DNA from: Endomicrobium proavitum
GTDB taxonomy: Bacteria > Elusimicrobiota > Endomicrobiia > Endomicrobiales > Endomicrobiaceae
Reading direction: 5' to 3'
Assembly: GCF_001027545.1 (NCBI RefSeq)
Contig: NZ_CP009498.1
Coordinates: 930,001 to 994,000 of the forward strand
DNA: 64,000 bases
Below, in pieces: positions 17,842-26,375 of this stretch (positions are counted from its first letter, which is position 1; each line of letters begins with the position of its first letter). A program made the translations under genes and the position numbers. The notes under the pieces were generated by a model, which saw only the letters and a list, made by a program, of their open reading frames with translations, was not told the origin of the DNA and did no database searches.

Positions 17842-17912
17842 TTAGCACTCTAAAGCTATTAGCACTCATTTTGTTTAAGTGCTATTTTAGCCATATTTAT
17901 GAAATTTGTCAA
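17842..17912 (-). promoter_or_regulatory. hrcA operon promoter with CIRCE operator and an extra half-site
   Basis: On the minus strand, -35 TTGACA (17907-17912) and -10 TAAAAT (17884-17889) are separated by exactly 17 bases. The CIRCE inverted repeat is TTAGCACTC (17859-17867), nine bases, then AAGTGCTAT (17877-17885), matching the TTAGCACTC-N9-GAGTGCTAA consensus at 16 of 18 positions. It overlaps the -10 box and the start of transcription. A further exact half-site, TTAGCACTC at 17842-17850, repeats eight bases downstream in the same orientation. Confidence 0.93.
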
Positions 17913-17920
17913 GAGGGTTT

Positions 17921-18065
17921 TAAACGGCAATTAGAAAAGTGAAAAGTGGAAAGTGGAATTAACGGCAAAGGCAGAACTACAATTACGAATTACTGATTAC
18001 GGAAAGCGTTTGCTCTTGTCATCTACGCAAAAGCAGATTCCCGTGGGAATGGCAGGCAAAATAAA
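17921..18065. other. Intergenic stretch rpoD to hrcA with dispersed repeats
   Basis: No gene is seen. The stretch is made largely of repeats. A GTGAAAAGTGGAAAGTGGAATTAACGG-type unit spans 17935-17971, an AATTACGAATTACTGATTACGG unit spans 17980-18003, and a GCAGATTCCCGTGGGAATGGC palindromic piece covers about 18031-18051. The rpoD terminator hairpin follows. Confidence 0.55.
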
Positions 18066-18104
18066 AAACGGCAGACTCTGAAATATATTCAGGGTCTGCC
18101 GTTT
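18061..18104 (-). terminator. Terminator hairpin after rpoD
   Basis: A 16-bp stem (18067-18082 with 18088-18103, one G-U pair) around a 5-base loop is followed on the minus strand by a TTTTTTATTTT run. It contains the CCCTGAA/TTCAG core of the dispersed palindrome family, so the terminator appears to be built from that element. Confidence 0.8.
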
Positions 18105-18150
18105 GCGGTTATCTTTAAATTCGTAATTTGTAATTTCTAATTCGTAATTG

Positions 18151-19875
18151 CTACTCTAAATATTCTCTTAACGATTTGCTTCTTGTGGGGTGGCGTAATT
18201 TCCGTATGGCTTTGGCTTCTATCTGGCGGACTCTTTCTCTGGTTACGCCGAATTTTTTGCCTACCTCTTCAAGAGTGCTGGGATAGCCTACGCCTATACC
18301 GTATCTTAAACTTATAATTTCGGCTTCTCTGGGCGTTAGAGTATTTAACACTTTTGAAAGTTCAAGCTGAAGTCTGTATTGCTGCGTTTTAGCAACCGGG
18401 CTCGGGCTGTGCTGATCTTCTATAAAATCTTCAAGTCTTGAATCTTCTTCTTCGCCGACGGGCGTTGCAAGGGAAACCGGCTCCTGCATCATCTTTAAAA
18501 TTCTTCTTATTCTGTCGGTGGAAAGTCTTAAAGATTTTGAATATTCTTCTATGGTAGGCTCTCTGCCTATGTCCTGCTGAAATTTCTTTTTAACTTTTGT
18601 AAGCTTTGAAATAAGCTCTTTCATATGCACGGGAATTCTTATTGTGCGCGCCTGATCCGCAATGGCGCGGTTAATGCTCTGCCTTATCCACCACGTTGCA
18701 TACGTTGAAAATTTAAATCCGCGTTTCCATTCAAATTTTTCCACGGCTTTTGACAAGCCTAAATTTCCTTCCTGAATTAAATCGGAAAGTTCAAGGTTGC
18801 TTACGCCCACGTGTTTTTTTGCTATAGAAACCACAAGGCGGAAATTTGCCTCTATAAGTTTCATTTTATCTCTGTGAATTACTTCTTCAAGCTCTCTTAT
18901 TTTTTTGTCCGTTTCTATCATTTCTTCAGGAGTAATTACAAAACCTTCTTTTAAGTTAGCCTGTTTTGCAAGCAAAGCGCGAATGCTTTCCAAATGATCC
19001 GCCGCTTCTTTAATAGGACAGCCGGTAGCCTTTTTAAAATCTGCCGCCGTAATTTTTTTAGATTCGTAATTTTTAAAAAGCGACTGAACTTTTGAAACGG
19101 GATTTTTATATTTTCTTTCAAATCTTCTTACATCGTCCTGAATTTCGTTAAGTTTTTGCGCTATGGTTTTAATTTTGTTTATAAGCCTTTTAATTTTATC
19201 CTGATTTAAATTAAGGCTTATAATAAGCGTTACAATTTCCGAACGCAGTTCTTTAACTTTGCCTTCATATTTTATTCTGTCTTTTTGCGGCAAACTTTTT
19301 TTATGAAGTTTCTCTTCGTAAGATATTGTGCTCTTTTCTATTTTATTTATTTTCTGAACGGCGCCTTTTATTTTTACGCCCATGCCTCTAAGCTGCGCCT
19401 GAGATTTGCGTCCGCGCGGCATAAGTTCTTTGGGAGTCATTTCGTCTTGGCTTATAAGCGTTTCCCAATTTCTTATTTCTTTAATAATAAGCGGAGATTC
19501 TAAAACTATAAGTTTAAGCTTTCTTTCGTTTTCTCTTATATTTTTTGCAAGTTCAACTTCTACGGAACGCTCCAACAGGGGAACTTTCGCCATCTCGCTT
19601 AAATACATTCTAACGGGGTTAATGTCTTCGTCCTCGCTTGAAACTTTAACGGACTGCTCCACAGCCTCGCCGGAATTTTTCTTGCTTTTTGCGGACGTGT
19701 ATTCTCTGTTATCAACAACTTTAATTCCAAGATCTTCAAGGGTTACAAAAAAACTGTCAATTTTTTCGGCTTGAACAGATTTTTGCGGAAGAGTTTTATT
19801 GATATCGTCGTAAGTTAAATACCCCTGCTCTTTTCCGATATCAATGAGATCTTTAAATGAATCTTTTTTTGCCAT
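18151..19875 (-). CDS. rpoD: RNA polymerase primary sigma factor RpoD
   Basis: Housekeeping sigma factor. The product is 574 residues. Region 1.1 lies at the N-terminus ([22 protein letters not shown]) and region 1.2 in [19 protein letters not shown] non-conserved region of about 200 residues follows, then the core region 2 ([39 protein letters not shown]), region 3 and a region 4 helix-turn-helix ([20 protein letters not shown]). The complete region 2.4/4.2 residues predict standard TTGACA/TATAAT promoters, as found in this window. It starts one base after the dnaG stop, so the two are one operon, and ends at a hairpin terminator. Confidence 0.98.
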   Translation of the reverse strand: MAKKDSFKDLIDIGKEQGYLTYDDINKTLPQKSVQAEKIDSFFVTLEDLGIKVVDNREYTSAKSKKNSGEAVEQSVKVSSEDEDINPVRMYLSEMAKVPLLERSVEVELAKNIRENERKLKLIVLESPLIIKEIRNWETLISQDEMTPKELMPRGRKSQAQLRGMGVKIKGAVQKINKIEKSTISYEEKLHKKSLPQKDRIKYEGKVKELRSEIVTLIISLNLNQDKIKRLINKIKTIAQKLNEIQDDVRRFERKYKNPVSKVQSLFKNYESKKITAADFKKATGCPIKEAADHLESIRALLAKQANLKEGFVITPEEMIETDKKIRELEEVIHRDKMKLIEANFRLVVSIAKKHVGVSNLELSDLIQEGNLGLSKAVEKFEWKRGFKFSTYATWWIRQSINRAIADQARTIRIPVHMKELISKLTKVKKKFQQDIGREPTIEEYSKSLRLSTDRIRRILKMMQEPVSLATPVGEEEDSRLEDFIEDQHSPSPVAKTQQYRLQLELSKVLNTLTPREAEIISLRYGIGVGYPSTLEEVGKKFGVTRERVRQIEAKAIRKLRHPTRSKSLREYLE

Positions 19876-19876
19876 G

Positions 19877-21601
19877 TTATTTTCCCGATCCTTTTAAAAG
19901 CTTTGTCAATTTTGCAAATTCTGCAATTTCCTGCGCACCCGCTTTTTGCTGCTTTATAAGCTGCGATAAATCCTGACGCCTTTTTTCAATTCTTAAATTT
20001 TCAAGATCTTTTATAATAATTCTTAAAATTTCCCGCGAGTCTCTGTATTCTATGGCGTCTATGGTAAGCGCCGTAAACCACTGCGCGTCTTCCTGCGAAA
20101 GCAAATGCAGAATTTCCGCGTCGCTAAGCCCCGAAACCGCCAAGCCGAAAACTTTTTGACATTTTGCGTCTTGAAAACATTCCGCCGAAACGCTCTGCGC
20201 TAAATTTCTATTGCTTAAAACAAGACTTAACAAATTTTCTTCCAAAGATAAGTCGCGTTTATTTTCTTTTTGGGTCCCGGCAAAATTACTGTTGTCTTTT
20301 GGCGTTTTATATTTTGAAACCTTTTTCTTTTTAAATTCCCGCCAAACCGCGTCTTCGTCAACATTAATACTTTGGGAAATATTTTTTACCCACTCTCTGC
20401 GAACTATATCGTTGGAACTTTTAGAAACAAAATCCAAAAGCAGAGATATTTTTTTTGCTTTCGCCTCCGAAGAATCGGAAGCTATGCTTTTTGAAACTCT
20501 GTCGGTCATAAAATCTATAGCGCTTTTTGAGCTGCTTTCCAACAGTTTTAAAAACGCTTCTTTGCCGTTTGCGTTTAAATATTCGTCGGCGTCAACATGT
20601 TCGGGAAGCGCCGATACGGTACATTCTACGCCGTCTTCAACCAAAATTTCAAGCGCTCGCTGCGTTGCGGTTCTGCCCGCATCGTCGGAATCAAAAAGAA
20701 GAGTTACGTTGTCGCCATAGCGCGCAATAAGTTTTGCATGGTTTGGCGTAAACGCAGTTCCAAGAGAAGCCACCGCGCCGGACACTCCAAACTGCTGAGG
20801 AATAACCACGTCCATATACCCTTCAAGAACTATAATTCTTCGCTCTTTGCGCAGCTGCGGCAAAGTTTGAAACAAACCGTAAAGGTTTGACGATTTTGAA
20901 TAAATCACGGTTTCCGGAGAGTTTAAATATTTCGGGTTCTGCTCGGTTAAAGTTCTTCCGCCGAAAGCAACAACTCTTCCCTGAACGTCTATAATAGGAA
21001 ACACAAGCCTTTCAGACATATACTCAAAAAAATTGCCGCTTTGCGTTTTGGTTATAAGCCCGGCTTTTGAAAGATCTTCAGACGTCCAGCCTTTTTTTAA
21101 TGCAGATTGCAAAAGCTGCCCTTTTGGAGCGTAGCCTAAACGAAATTTTTCTATAGTTTCCTGCGTTATCCCTCGACGAGCAATATACTCTCTTGCGGCG
21201 GACGCAGATTTACTTTTAAGCAAATGACTATGATAAAATGTAGCCGAACTTTCTAAAATTTCAAAGAGTTTTGTTTTTTCGCAACGTCTAACAACATCGC
21301 GCGTTGTTTCCTGAATTTCTATGCCGGATTTTTTTGCAAGCTTGCGGACAGCCTCAATCCAGGACAAATTGTCCATAAGCATTACAAATTTAAAAACGTC
21401 TCCGGCGGCGCCGCAGCCGAAACATCTGAAAATTCCTTTCTCCGGACTTACGACAAAAGACGGCGTTTTTTCATTATGAAACGGACAACAGGCTTTCCAG
21501 TTTCTGCCGGCTCTTCTCAAATCCGGCAAATACTCTCTGACAACTGCATTTATGTCGCTTGAAAGCCGAATTTTTTCAATTATATCTTCTGGTATTGCCA
21601 T
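19877..21601 (-). CDS. dnaG: DNA primase DnaG
   Basis: Makes RNA primers for replication. The product is 574 residues from the ATG at 21601. The N-terminal zinc-binding domain has [15 protein letters not shown] and [13 protein letters not shown]. The TOPRIM core contains the [10 protein letters not shown] glutamate and the [13 protein letters not shown] DxD motif. The C-terminal part, which binds helicase, is less conserved. A TTG at 21613 could add four residues, but the family start MAIPEDII fits the ATG. It lies between the NIF3-like gene and rpoD, the classical rpsU-dnaG-rpoD order with an insertion. Confidence 0.97.
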   Translation of the reverse strand: MAIPEDIIEKIRLSSDINAVVREYLPDLRRAGRNWKACCPFHNEKTPSFVVSPEKGIFRCFGCGAAGDVFKFVMLMDNLSWIEAVRKLAKKSGIEIQETTRDVVRRCEKTKLFEILESSATFYHSHLLKSKSASAAREYIARRGITQETIEKFRLGYAPKGQLLQSALKKGWTSEDLSKAGLITKTQSGNFFEYMSERLVFPIIDVQGRVVAFGGRTLTEQNPKYLNSPETVIYSKSSNLYGLFQTLPQLRKERRIIVLEGYMDVVIPQQFGVSGAVASLGTAFTPNHAKLIARYGDNVTLLFDSDDAGRTATQRALEILVEDGVECTVSALPEHVDADEYLNANGKEAFLKLLESSSKSAIDFMTDRVSKSIASDSSEAKAKKISLLLDFVSKSSNDIVRREWVKNISQSINVDEDAVWREFKKKKVSKYKTPKDNSNFAGTQKENKRDLSLEENLLSLVLSNRNLAQSVSAECFQDAKCQKVFGLAVSGLSDAEILHLLSQEDAQWFTALTIDAIEYRDSREILRIIIKDLENLRIEKRRQDLSQLIKQQKAGAQEIAEFAKLTKLLKGSGK

Positions 21602-21605
21602 AATC

Positions 21606-21672
21606 AACTGCAAATAAAAGGTAAAAAATATAAGGTAAACAAATACTTATTACCTATTATTTTTTATCTGTT
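21606..21672. repeat. Low-complexity junction repeat, GGTAATAA family
   Basis: The interval between the NIF3-like gene and dnaG is filled by repeats of AATAGGTAATAAG and AAGGTAAAAAATA on the minus strand. The NIF3 stop codon (AAGTAA) is part of it. The same family occurs at 7466-7503 and 26286-26375. Confidence 0.6.
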
Positions 21673-22633
21673 ACTTGTCTCTCCTAAATCTTCTAAAGCC
21701 TGACGCTTCTACAAAATTAAGTTTGCCGTATTTCTTTTCAAGTTTGTCAAAAAGAAGATTAAGCCCTAAATTGTCCGACGAAATATGCCCCGCTAAAATT
21801 ACGTTCATGTTATACTTTTCAGCTTCCTTAACGGCTTTGGTTCCTAAATGCATGCTTACTATTGTGCCGATGCCCGCGGATGAAAGTTTTTCCAGCATTT
21901 CTATCGGGCCTTCGGTTCCGCCGGTCATATCTACAAAAACTTTTCCGCAGCGAGAATCGTCGCAGCCAAGCAAAATATGCGGAGCCTGCCCGCGCGCCGC
22001 AGAGTATTTATATTCGGGAAATGCGTTTAAATATTCTATTATGTCTTTTAAAAATCTCGGACGAGCAGCTTCTATTCCTTTTTGCAGAAAAGTTGCAACA
22101 TGATTATCCGCAACAGTGTGAGCCGTCATTAAAGGAATTTCCAAAAGCCTTGCGGCGTCTTCAACTCGTTCGTTATTTTGCGGCAAAATACTATTTTTAA
22201 CTTCTCTTACGCGGACGCTCAAAAGTTTTTCCGAAATATTTATCGGCACTCCAAGCGCGCTTGTAATTTCAGCCTGCATATTTAACACGTTGTGAAACGT
22301 GGAATACGCGAAACCTTCCGGATGATGAGCTATAACCAAATCTATATTTTTACCTAGTGAATTTAACTGCTTGGCAAGAAGAATTTCGGGAGTTTCTATG
22401 TCTATTCCCACCAAAACGGTTTTAACTTCCAAATCCGGACTGCCCGCAAGAATACGCGAGTCGTAATACGGATTTGTAAGACTTTCCACGTCGTAATTTT
22501 CTTTTTTTTCTTTAGAAAGCGCGTCGTAATCTTCTTTTCTTTTTAAAAGATCAAGCTCTACTTTGTCTTGCCCTCTCGGGTCTTCTTTAATACCTTCAGC
22601 TATAAAATAATCGTAAATTTGTTTTAGTTTCAT
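21671..22633 (-). CDS. NIF3-like (NGG1p-interacting factor) dinuclear metal protein
   Basis: The product is 320 residues. Members form hexamers with a two-metal site; some have GTP cyclohydrolase-like or phosphatase-like links, but the function is unsettled. The metal-ligand motifs are visible: VIAHHPEGFAYS (about 100-111) and, near the C-terminus, VILAGHISSDNLGLNLL. VLVGIDIETPEILLAKQL begins the first conserved domain. The N-terminal 70 residues (KEDPRGQDKVELDLLKRKED) are an extension rich in charged residues, as in the longer NIF3 subtype. It sits between the rpsU terminator and dnaG. Confidence 0.85.
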   Translation of the reverse strand: MKLKQIYDYFIAEGIKEDPRGQDKVELDLLKRKEDYDALSKEKKENYDVESLTNPYYDSRILAGSPDLEVKTVLVGIDIETPEILLAKQLNSLGKNIDLVIAHHPEGFAYSTFHNVLNMQAEITSALGVPINISEKLLSVRVREVKNSILPQNNERVEDAARLLEIPLMTAHTVADNHVATFLQKGIEAARPRFLKDIIEYLNAFPEYKYSAARGQAPHILLGCDDSRCGKVFVDMTGGTEGPIEMLEKLSSAGIGTIVSMHLGTKAVKEAEKYNMNVILAGHISSDNLGLNLLFDKLEKKYGKLNFVEASGFRRFRRDK

Positions 22634-22640
22634 GCGTCCT

Positions 22641-22700
22641 CAAAAAACAAGAGAGAGCTGCCGCCACATTAAAATGCGAATAACAACTCTCTCTTTGTTT
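22641..22700 (-). terminator. Terminator after rpsU
   Basis: On the minus strand AAGAGAGAG (around 22686-22695) pairs with CTCTCTCTT (around 22648-22657) across a loop of about 29 bases. TTTTTTG follows, ending at 22641. The loop is long, but the stem and T-run fit an intrinsic terminator. Confidence 0.6.
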
Positions 22701-22721
22701 GACCGTAAATTTAATATTTTC

Positions 22722-22928
22722 TTACTTTGCCCATCTGCTGTCTTTAAGCTGTTTGCGGCGGATTTTTCTTTTCGCTTCCGCAAGTTTTTCTTTTTTCAAG
22801 ACGCTGGGAGCTTTGTAAAATTCGCGTTTTTTAATTTCCTGCATAATTCCGTTTCTTTCACATTCTCTCTTAAAGCGGCGTATCGCTTCTTCTATAGATT
22901 CGCCTTCTCTTACTTTAACGTTTACCAT
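22722..22928 (-). CDS. rpsU: 30S ribosomal protein S21
   Basis: A small-subunit protein near the anti-Shine-Dalgarno end of 16S rRNA. The product is 68 residues, the usual length. The N-terminus VNVKVREGESIEEAIRRFKRECERNGI and the basic helix REFYKAPSVLKKEKLAEAKRK are the family signature. The ATG at 22928 follows AAGGTGGTG by 11 bases. A perfect 13-base palindrome (GAGGCAATGCCTC, 22948-22960) lies just upstream in the leader and could affect initiation. It heads the rpsU-(NIF3)-dnaG-rpoD region, although a terminator separates it from the rest. Confidence 0.95.
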   Translation of the reverse strand: MVNVKVREGESIEEAIRRFKRECERNGIMQEIKKREFYKAPSVLKKEKLAEAKRKIRRKQLKDSRWAK

Positions 22929-22993
22929 CTTTGTAAAACACCACCTTGAGGCAATGCCTCTTTAATTTTTGCGCATCTAATAAATTATTTAAA

Positions 22994-23341
22994 TTATCCG
23001 GGCGGCCAACCGAAAATTCGTCCGCCTAACAAATGATAATGTATATGAAAAACAGTCTGCCCGCCGTCGGAACCGCAGTTATTTATAACGCGATAACCGT
23101 TTTGTAATTGCGGAAAAGTTTCTGCTATTTTTCCGGCGACGTATTGAATATGACCAAGAGTTTCTTTGTCTGTTTGCGCGCTGTCGCTTAAACTTTTTAT
23201 ATGCTTTTTCGGGATAATTACAACGTGCACAGGAGCCTGCGGGCTAATGTCTTTAAACGCAAAAACCAATTCATCCTCATAAACTTTATCAGAAGGAATT
23301 TCGCCTTTTGCTATCTTGCAAAAAATACAATTTCCGGACAT
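22994..23341 (-). CDS. HIT-family (HINT-like) nucleotide hydrolase
   Basis: The product is 115 residues. The HIT motif near the C-terminus is HIHYHLLGG (H-x-H-x-H), whose middle His attacks the phosphorus of adenosine phosphoramidates and similar nucleotides. The N-terminal CIFCKIAKGEIPSDKVYED is the standard HINT opening with a CxxC pair, often zinc-binding. It is the size of a single HIT domain. Its physiological substrate is unknown. It lies 65 bases after ribF on the same strand and before rpsU. Confidence 0.92.
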   Translation of the reverse strand: MSGNCIFCKIAKGEIPSDKVYEDELVFAFKDISPQAPVHVVIIPKKHIKSLSDSAQTDKETLGHIQYVAGKIAETFPQLQNGYRVINNCGSDGGQTVFHIHYHLLGGRIFGWPPG

Positions 23342-23406
23342 TTTTCCGCCTTTTGCAAATCGTATTGAAAATTATATATGATTTTGCAAAAAAATTCAAG
23401 GGTTTT

Positions 23407-24276
23407 TTAGGCAATCTGAAAATATTTTTTGGCTTTAAGAGTATCTTCGGCAATTTGGGCTTTCAGCTCTGCAATATTTTTAAATTTCTTTTCGCTTCTT
23501 AGTTTTTTTAGAAGATAAACGGTTGTTTTTGATTTCTTCCAAATTCCGGAAAAATTTAATATATGGGTTTCGCAAATCAATGCATCTGTTTTTCCAAACG
23601 TTGGCCTTAAACCTATATTTGTAACCGCAGCAAAAAACTTTCCGTTTTGCTCTATAAGGCTTACAAAAACGCCTTTCGGAAGAAGTTTATCGGCGTCAAT
23701 TTTTAAATTAACCGTCGGGAAACCTAACTTTGCGCCAAGACCTCTGTCTTTAAAAGGCATTCCTGAAAAGTAATAATTGCGTCCGAGCATTTTATTTGCG
23801 CCCGTAATATCTCCGCGCTCCAAGAGCGCTCTTATTTTTGACGAGGAAATTTGTTTACCGGAAATTTTTAACGGATTAATTATTTCAAGTTTTATATTCG
23901 GCTGTTTTTTAAGCCATGCGGCGCTGCCTTTTCTGTTTTTGCCAAAAGCAAAATCCTGCCCGCATAATATTATTTTTGCATTTAAAAATTTAATCAAAAA
24001 ATTATTGAAAAAATCTTCAGGCTCGCTTAAAAGAATTTCGGAAGGAACTTTCAAAACAACTATTTCGTCAACCGGAAACTTAGACAACTCCGCAATTTTT
24101 TCTTTACCCAAAGACAAAACGCCGCTAACGCGGCGAACAGGTTTTTCCAAAGCTACAACTACGCTTTTATAGTTATTTTTTTTGGCGGCAAGCAAAGTTT
24201 TTTCTATAAGCAGCTTATGCCCTTTATGAACGCCGTCAAACGTGCCTATGGTAACCGCGGAATTTTTTGTTTTCAT
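23407..24276 (-). CDS. ribF: Bifunctional riboflavin kinase / FAD synthetase
   Basis: Makes FMN and then FAD from riboflavin. The product is 289 residues. The N-terminal nucleotidyltransferase domain begins VTIGTFDGVHKGHKLLIEK, with the HxGH-type motif, and includes ILCGQDFAFGKNRKG and SSKIRALLERGDI. The C-terminal flavokinase domain has GLGAKLGFPTVNLKI and AVTNIGLRPTFG. It is slightly short compared with typical 300-320-residue members. It follows truB by four bases at the end of the nusA-infB operon. No FMN riboswitch is visible. Confidence 0.95.
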   Translation of the reverse strand: MKTKNSAVTIGTFDGVHKGHKLLIEKTLLAAKKNNYKSVVVALEKPVRRVSGVLSLGKEKIAELSKFPVDEIVVLKVPSEILLSEPEDFFNNFLIKFLNAKIILCGQDFAFGKNRKGSAAWLKKQPNIKLEIINPLKISGKQISSSKIRALLERGDITGANKMLGRNYYFSGMPFKDRGLGAKLGFPTVNLKIDADKLLPKGVFVSLIEQNGKFFAAVTNIGLRPTFGKTDALICETHILNFSGIWKKSKTTVYLLKKLRSEKKFKNIAELKAQIAEDTLKAKKYFQIA

Positions 24277-24280
24277 TTTT

Positions 24281-24976
24281 TTAAAATACTGTCTGTATTA
24301 ATTTAGCTTCTAAAATTTCTTTATTATCTAAATCTTGCGGCAAAACTGCGTCTGCCACATTAAAATTGCCTATTTTTTCGCGTCTTAATTTTGCCACTGT
24401 TGCGCCGCATCCTAAAATTTTCCCGACATCTTCGGCGAGAGTTCTTATATATGTTCCGCTTGAGCACTCTACGCGCACGTCGGCAATATTGTCTTTAAAA
24501 GATAAAAGCTCTATTTTTTTTATTGTAATTTTACGGGGAGCGCGCTCAACTTCAATGCCTTTTCTTGCAAGGTCGCATAATTTTTTACCGTTAATTTTAA
24601 GAGCTGAAAACATCGGCGGAATTTGAAAAATTTCACCTTCAAATTTTTTCAGCGCTTTTTTTACGCCTTCTTCCGTTACAAGACTTGCGTCTTTAAGTTC
24701 TAAAACTTTTCCGTCTAAATCTCCGCTGTCTGTAATTGTGCCAAGCAAAAATGAACTTCTGTAAACTTTGTCCTGCTTCATAAACTTATCCTGAAGTTTT
24801 GTAGCCTTGCCTACAAGCACAATAAGAAGCCCCGTCGCCGCCGGGTCTAAAGTTCCGCAGTGTCCGGTCTTTTTTACGTTTAATATTTTTTTTATTTTAT
24901 GGACGGTTTTAAATGAAGTGATTTGCCCGGGTTTATCCGCAAGCAAAATTCCGGAAATATCGTTATAGATAGCCAT
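24281..24976 (-). CDS. truB: tRNA pseudouridine-55 synthase
   Basis: Converts U55 in the T loop of tRNAs to pseudouridine. The product is 231 residues. The catalytic Asp is in HCGTLDPAATGLL (about D43), preceded by the family opening LLADKPGQITSF. YRSSFLLGTITDSGDLDG and SSGTYIRTLAEDVG are also conserved. It lacks the C-terminal PUA domain found in longer TruB proteins. Its start overlaps the end of nrnA by 14 bases, as expected in a tightly packed operon. Confidence 0.95.
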   Translation of the reverse strand: MAIYNDISGILLADKPGQITSFKTVHKIKKILNVKKTGHCGTLDPAATGLLIVLVGKATKLQDKFMKQDKVYRSSFLLGTITDSGDLDGKVLELKDASLVTEEGVKKALKKFEGEIFQIPPMFSALKINGKKLCDLARKGIEVERAPRKITIKKIELLSFKDNIADVRVECSSGTYIRTLAEDVGKILGCGATVAKLRREKIGNFNVADAVLPQDLDNKEILEAKLIQTVF

Positions 24977-25937
24977 TAATAATTTTTTTTACCGTTTTAA
25001 CAGCGGTATTTATATTGGAATTTATTGTGCAGCCCGCGGCGTTTTTATGACCTCCGCCGTTAAATCTTTTTACTATTTTTAAGACGTCAAAATTTTTAAC
25101 GGAACGAAAACTTACTTTTGTAACTTTATTATTTACTTCTTTAAAAACAGCCGCAACTTTAACGCCTTTAATGCGTCTTGCATAATTTATTATATTTCCG
25201 GATTCGTCTTCGCGCGCGCTTGTTTTTTTAAACATATCTTTCGTAAGGCTCATAAACGCCATTTTTCCATTTGATGCAAGTTCCAAAGTGTTAAGCGCTT
25301 GCCCGAGAAGTTTTATGCTTGCAAAAGAATCGTCTTCGTAAATATTTTTTGCTATTTCAGACGAAGCCGCGCCCGCTTCCAAAAGTTTTGCGGCGGCAAT
25401 ATGCGAATTTGCGGTTGTATTTATCTGGCGAAATCCGCCTGTATCGGTTAAAATTCCCGTATATAAATCTTCGGCTTCATTTTTTGCAAGCGAAATTTTC
25501 ATATGCTCAAAAATATTTAAAACAAGCTCCGCCGTTGACGAAGAGGACGGAACTATATAATTGACGTTTCCAAAATCGGTAGCTATTGCGTGATGGTCTA
25601 TATTGATTATTTTTTTTGCTTGCTGCGGAGAAATTATATTGCCCATTCTTTCAAAATTTACGCATTCAAGTATTATGGCGCAATCAAAAAGCTCATTTTT
25701 TTTAACGGTCTTTTTTATTTTTTCGGATTGTTTCAAAAATTTTAAAAACGGAGGAACCTCGTCTGCGCAGTAAACCGAAGCTTTTTTGCCGGTTCTGTTT
25801 AAAACAGAAGCCAAAGCAAGAGACGAGCCGATGCTGTCGCCGTCGGGCTTAACGTGACCGGCTATAAAAAAAGTTTTGCTTTCTTTAAGTATTTTAGCTA
25901 TTGCGGAAATGGTTTGTAAGCCGCTATTTTTTTTCAT
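24963..25937 (-). CDS. nrnA: DHH-family bifunctional oligoribonuclease / PAP phosphatase (NrnA)
   Basis: Degrades short RNA oligonucleotides and, in characterised relatives, 3'-phosphoadenosine 5'-phosphate. The product is 324 residues. DHH metal motifs are HVKPDGDSIGSSLAL (about 28-42), the DHH in KIINIDHHAIATDFGN and TGILTDTGGF. The C-terminal DHHA1 domain ends in RFNGGGHKNAAGC. Its position between rbfA and truB is the common one in bacteria. It overlaps both neighbours by 14 bases. Confidence 0.93.
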   Translation of the reverse strand: MKKNSGLQTISAIAKILKESKTFFIAGHVKPDGDSIGSSLALASVLNRTGKKASVYCADEVPPFLKFLKQSEKIKKTVKKNELFDCAIILECVNFERMGNIISPQQAKKIINIDHHAIATDFGNVNYIVPSSSSTAELVLNIFEHMKISLAKNEAEDLYTGILTDTGGFRQINTTANSHIAAAKLLEAGAASSEIAKNIYEDDSFASIKLLGQALNTLELASNGKMAFMSLTKDMFKKTSAREDESGNIINYARRIKGVKVAAVFKEVNNKVTKVSFRSVKNFDVLKIVKRFNGGGHKNAAGCTINSNINTAVKTVKKIINGYL

Positions 25938-26277
25938 CTTCTATTTTTTTAAGCAAGTCAAAAACTTTTGTGGCGGTTTCGGTGCTGTCGTCATATTCAA
26001 AAATTATCGTAGGAGTGCGTCTTAAATTAAGACGTCCCGCAAGTTCATGGCGAATTTCTTTTGTTTTGTTTTTTAACACTTTGTCGGCTTTAGTCTTTTC
26101 TTCATCGGTGCCTAAAACGGAATAAAAAACTCTTGCGTCAAGCAAATCATCGGTAAGTTTTATGCCCATTACGGTAACAAAACCTATACCTTCTTCTTTT
26201 ATTTCGCGAACCAGTTCGGAAATAACATGCTGTATAAGCTCCGCAACTCTTGTAGAACGTTTATATGAGTTTGGCAC
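25924..26277 (-). CDS. rbfA: Ribosome-binding factor A
   Basis: A cold-shock-linked KH-type protein that helps mature the 30S subunit. The product is 117 residues from a GTG at 26277 (PNSYKRSTRVAELIQHVISELV...). I place the start there because GGAGG sits five bases upstream, while in-frame ATGs at 26289 and 26328 lie in or before that site and would add residues from the junction repeat. KLTDDLLDARVFYSVLG and LNLRRTPTIIFEYDDS are the conserved core. It lies between infB and nrnA. Confidence 0.92.
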   Translation of the reverse strand: MPNSYKRSTRVAELIQHVISELVREIKEEGIGFVTVMGIKLTDDLLDARVFYSVLGTDEEKTKADKVLKNKTKEIRHELAGRLNLRRTPTIIFEYDDSTETATKVFDLLKKIEDEKK

Positions 26278-26285
26278 AATAGCCT

Positions 26286-26375
26286 CCATGTAAAAGATAA
26301 CAGGTAAAAAATAAAAGATTAAAAACAAACCGACAATAATTTATTACCTGTTACTTATTACCTTTTACCTGTCTT
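26286..26375. repeat. Low-complexity junction repeat, GGTAATAA family
   Basis: The infB-rbfA gap consists of ACAGGTAAAAGGTAATAAGTAACAGGTAATAA on one side and ACAGGTAAAAAATAAAAG on the other. Only about 25 bases between the two copies are distinct. It starts right after the infB stop codon. Confidence 0.6.

Noticed and set aside
24277-24300. An FMN riboswitch controlling ribF
   Set aside because: The truB-ribF gap is only four bases and no aptamer-like fold is visible.
26277-26328. An N-terminal hydrophobic extension of RbfA (MFLIFYFLPVIFY)
   Set aside because: It is the translation of the junction repeat; the GGAGG before the GTG at 26277 places the true start after it.
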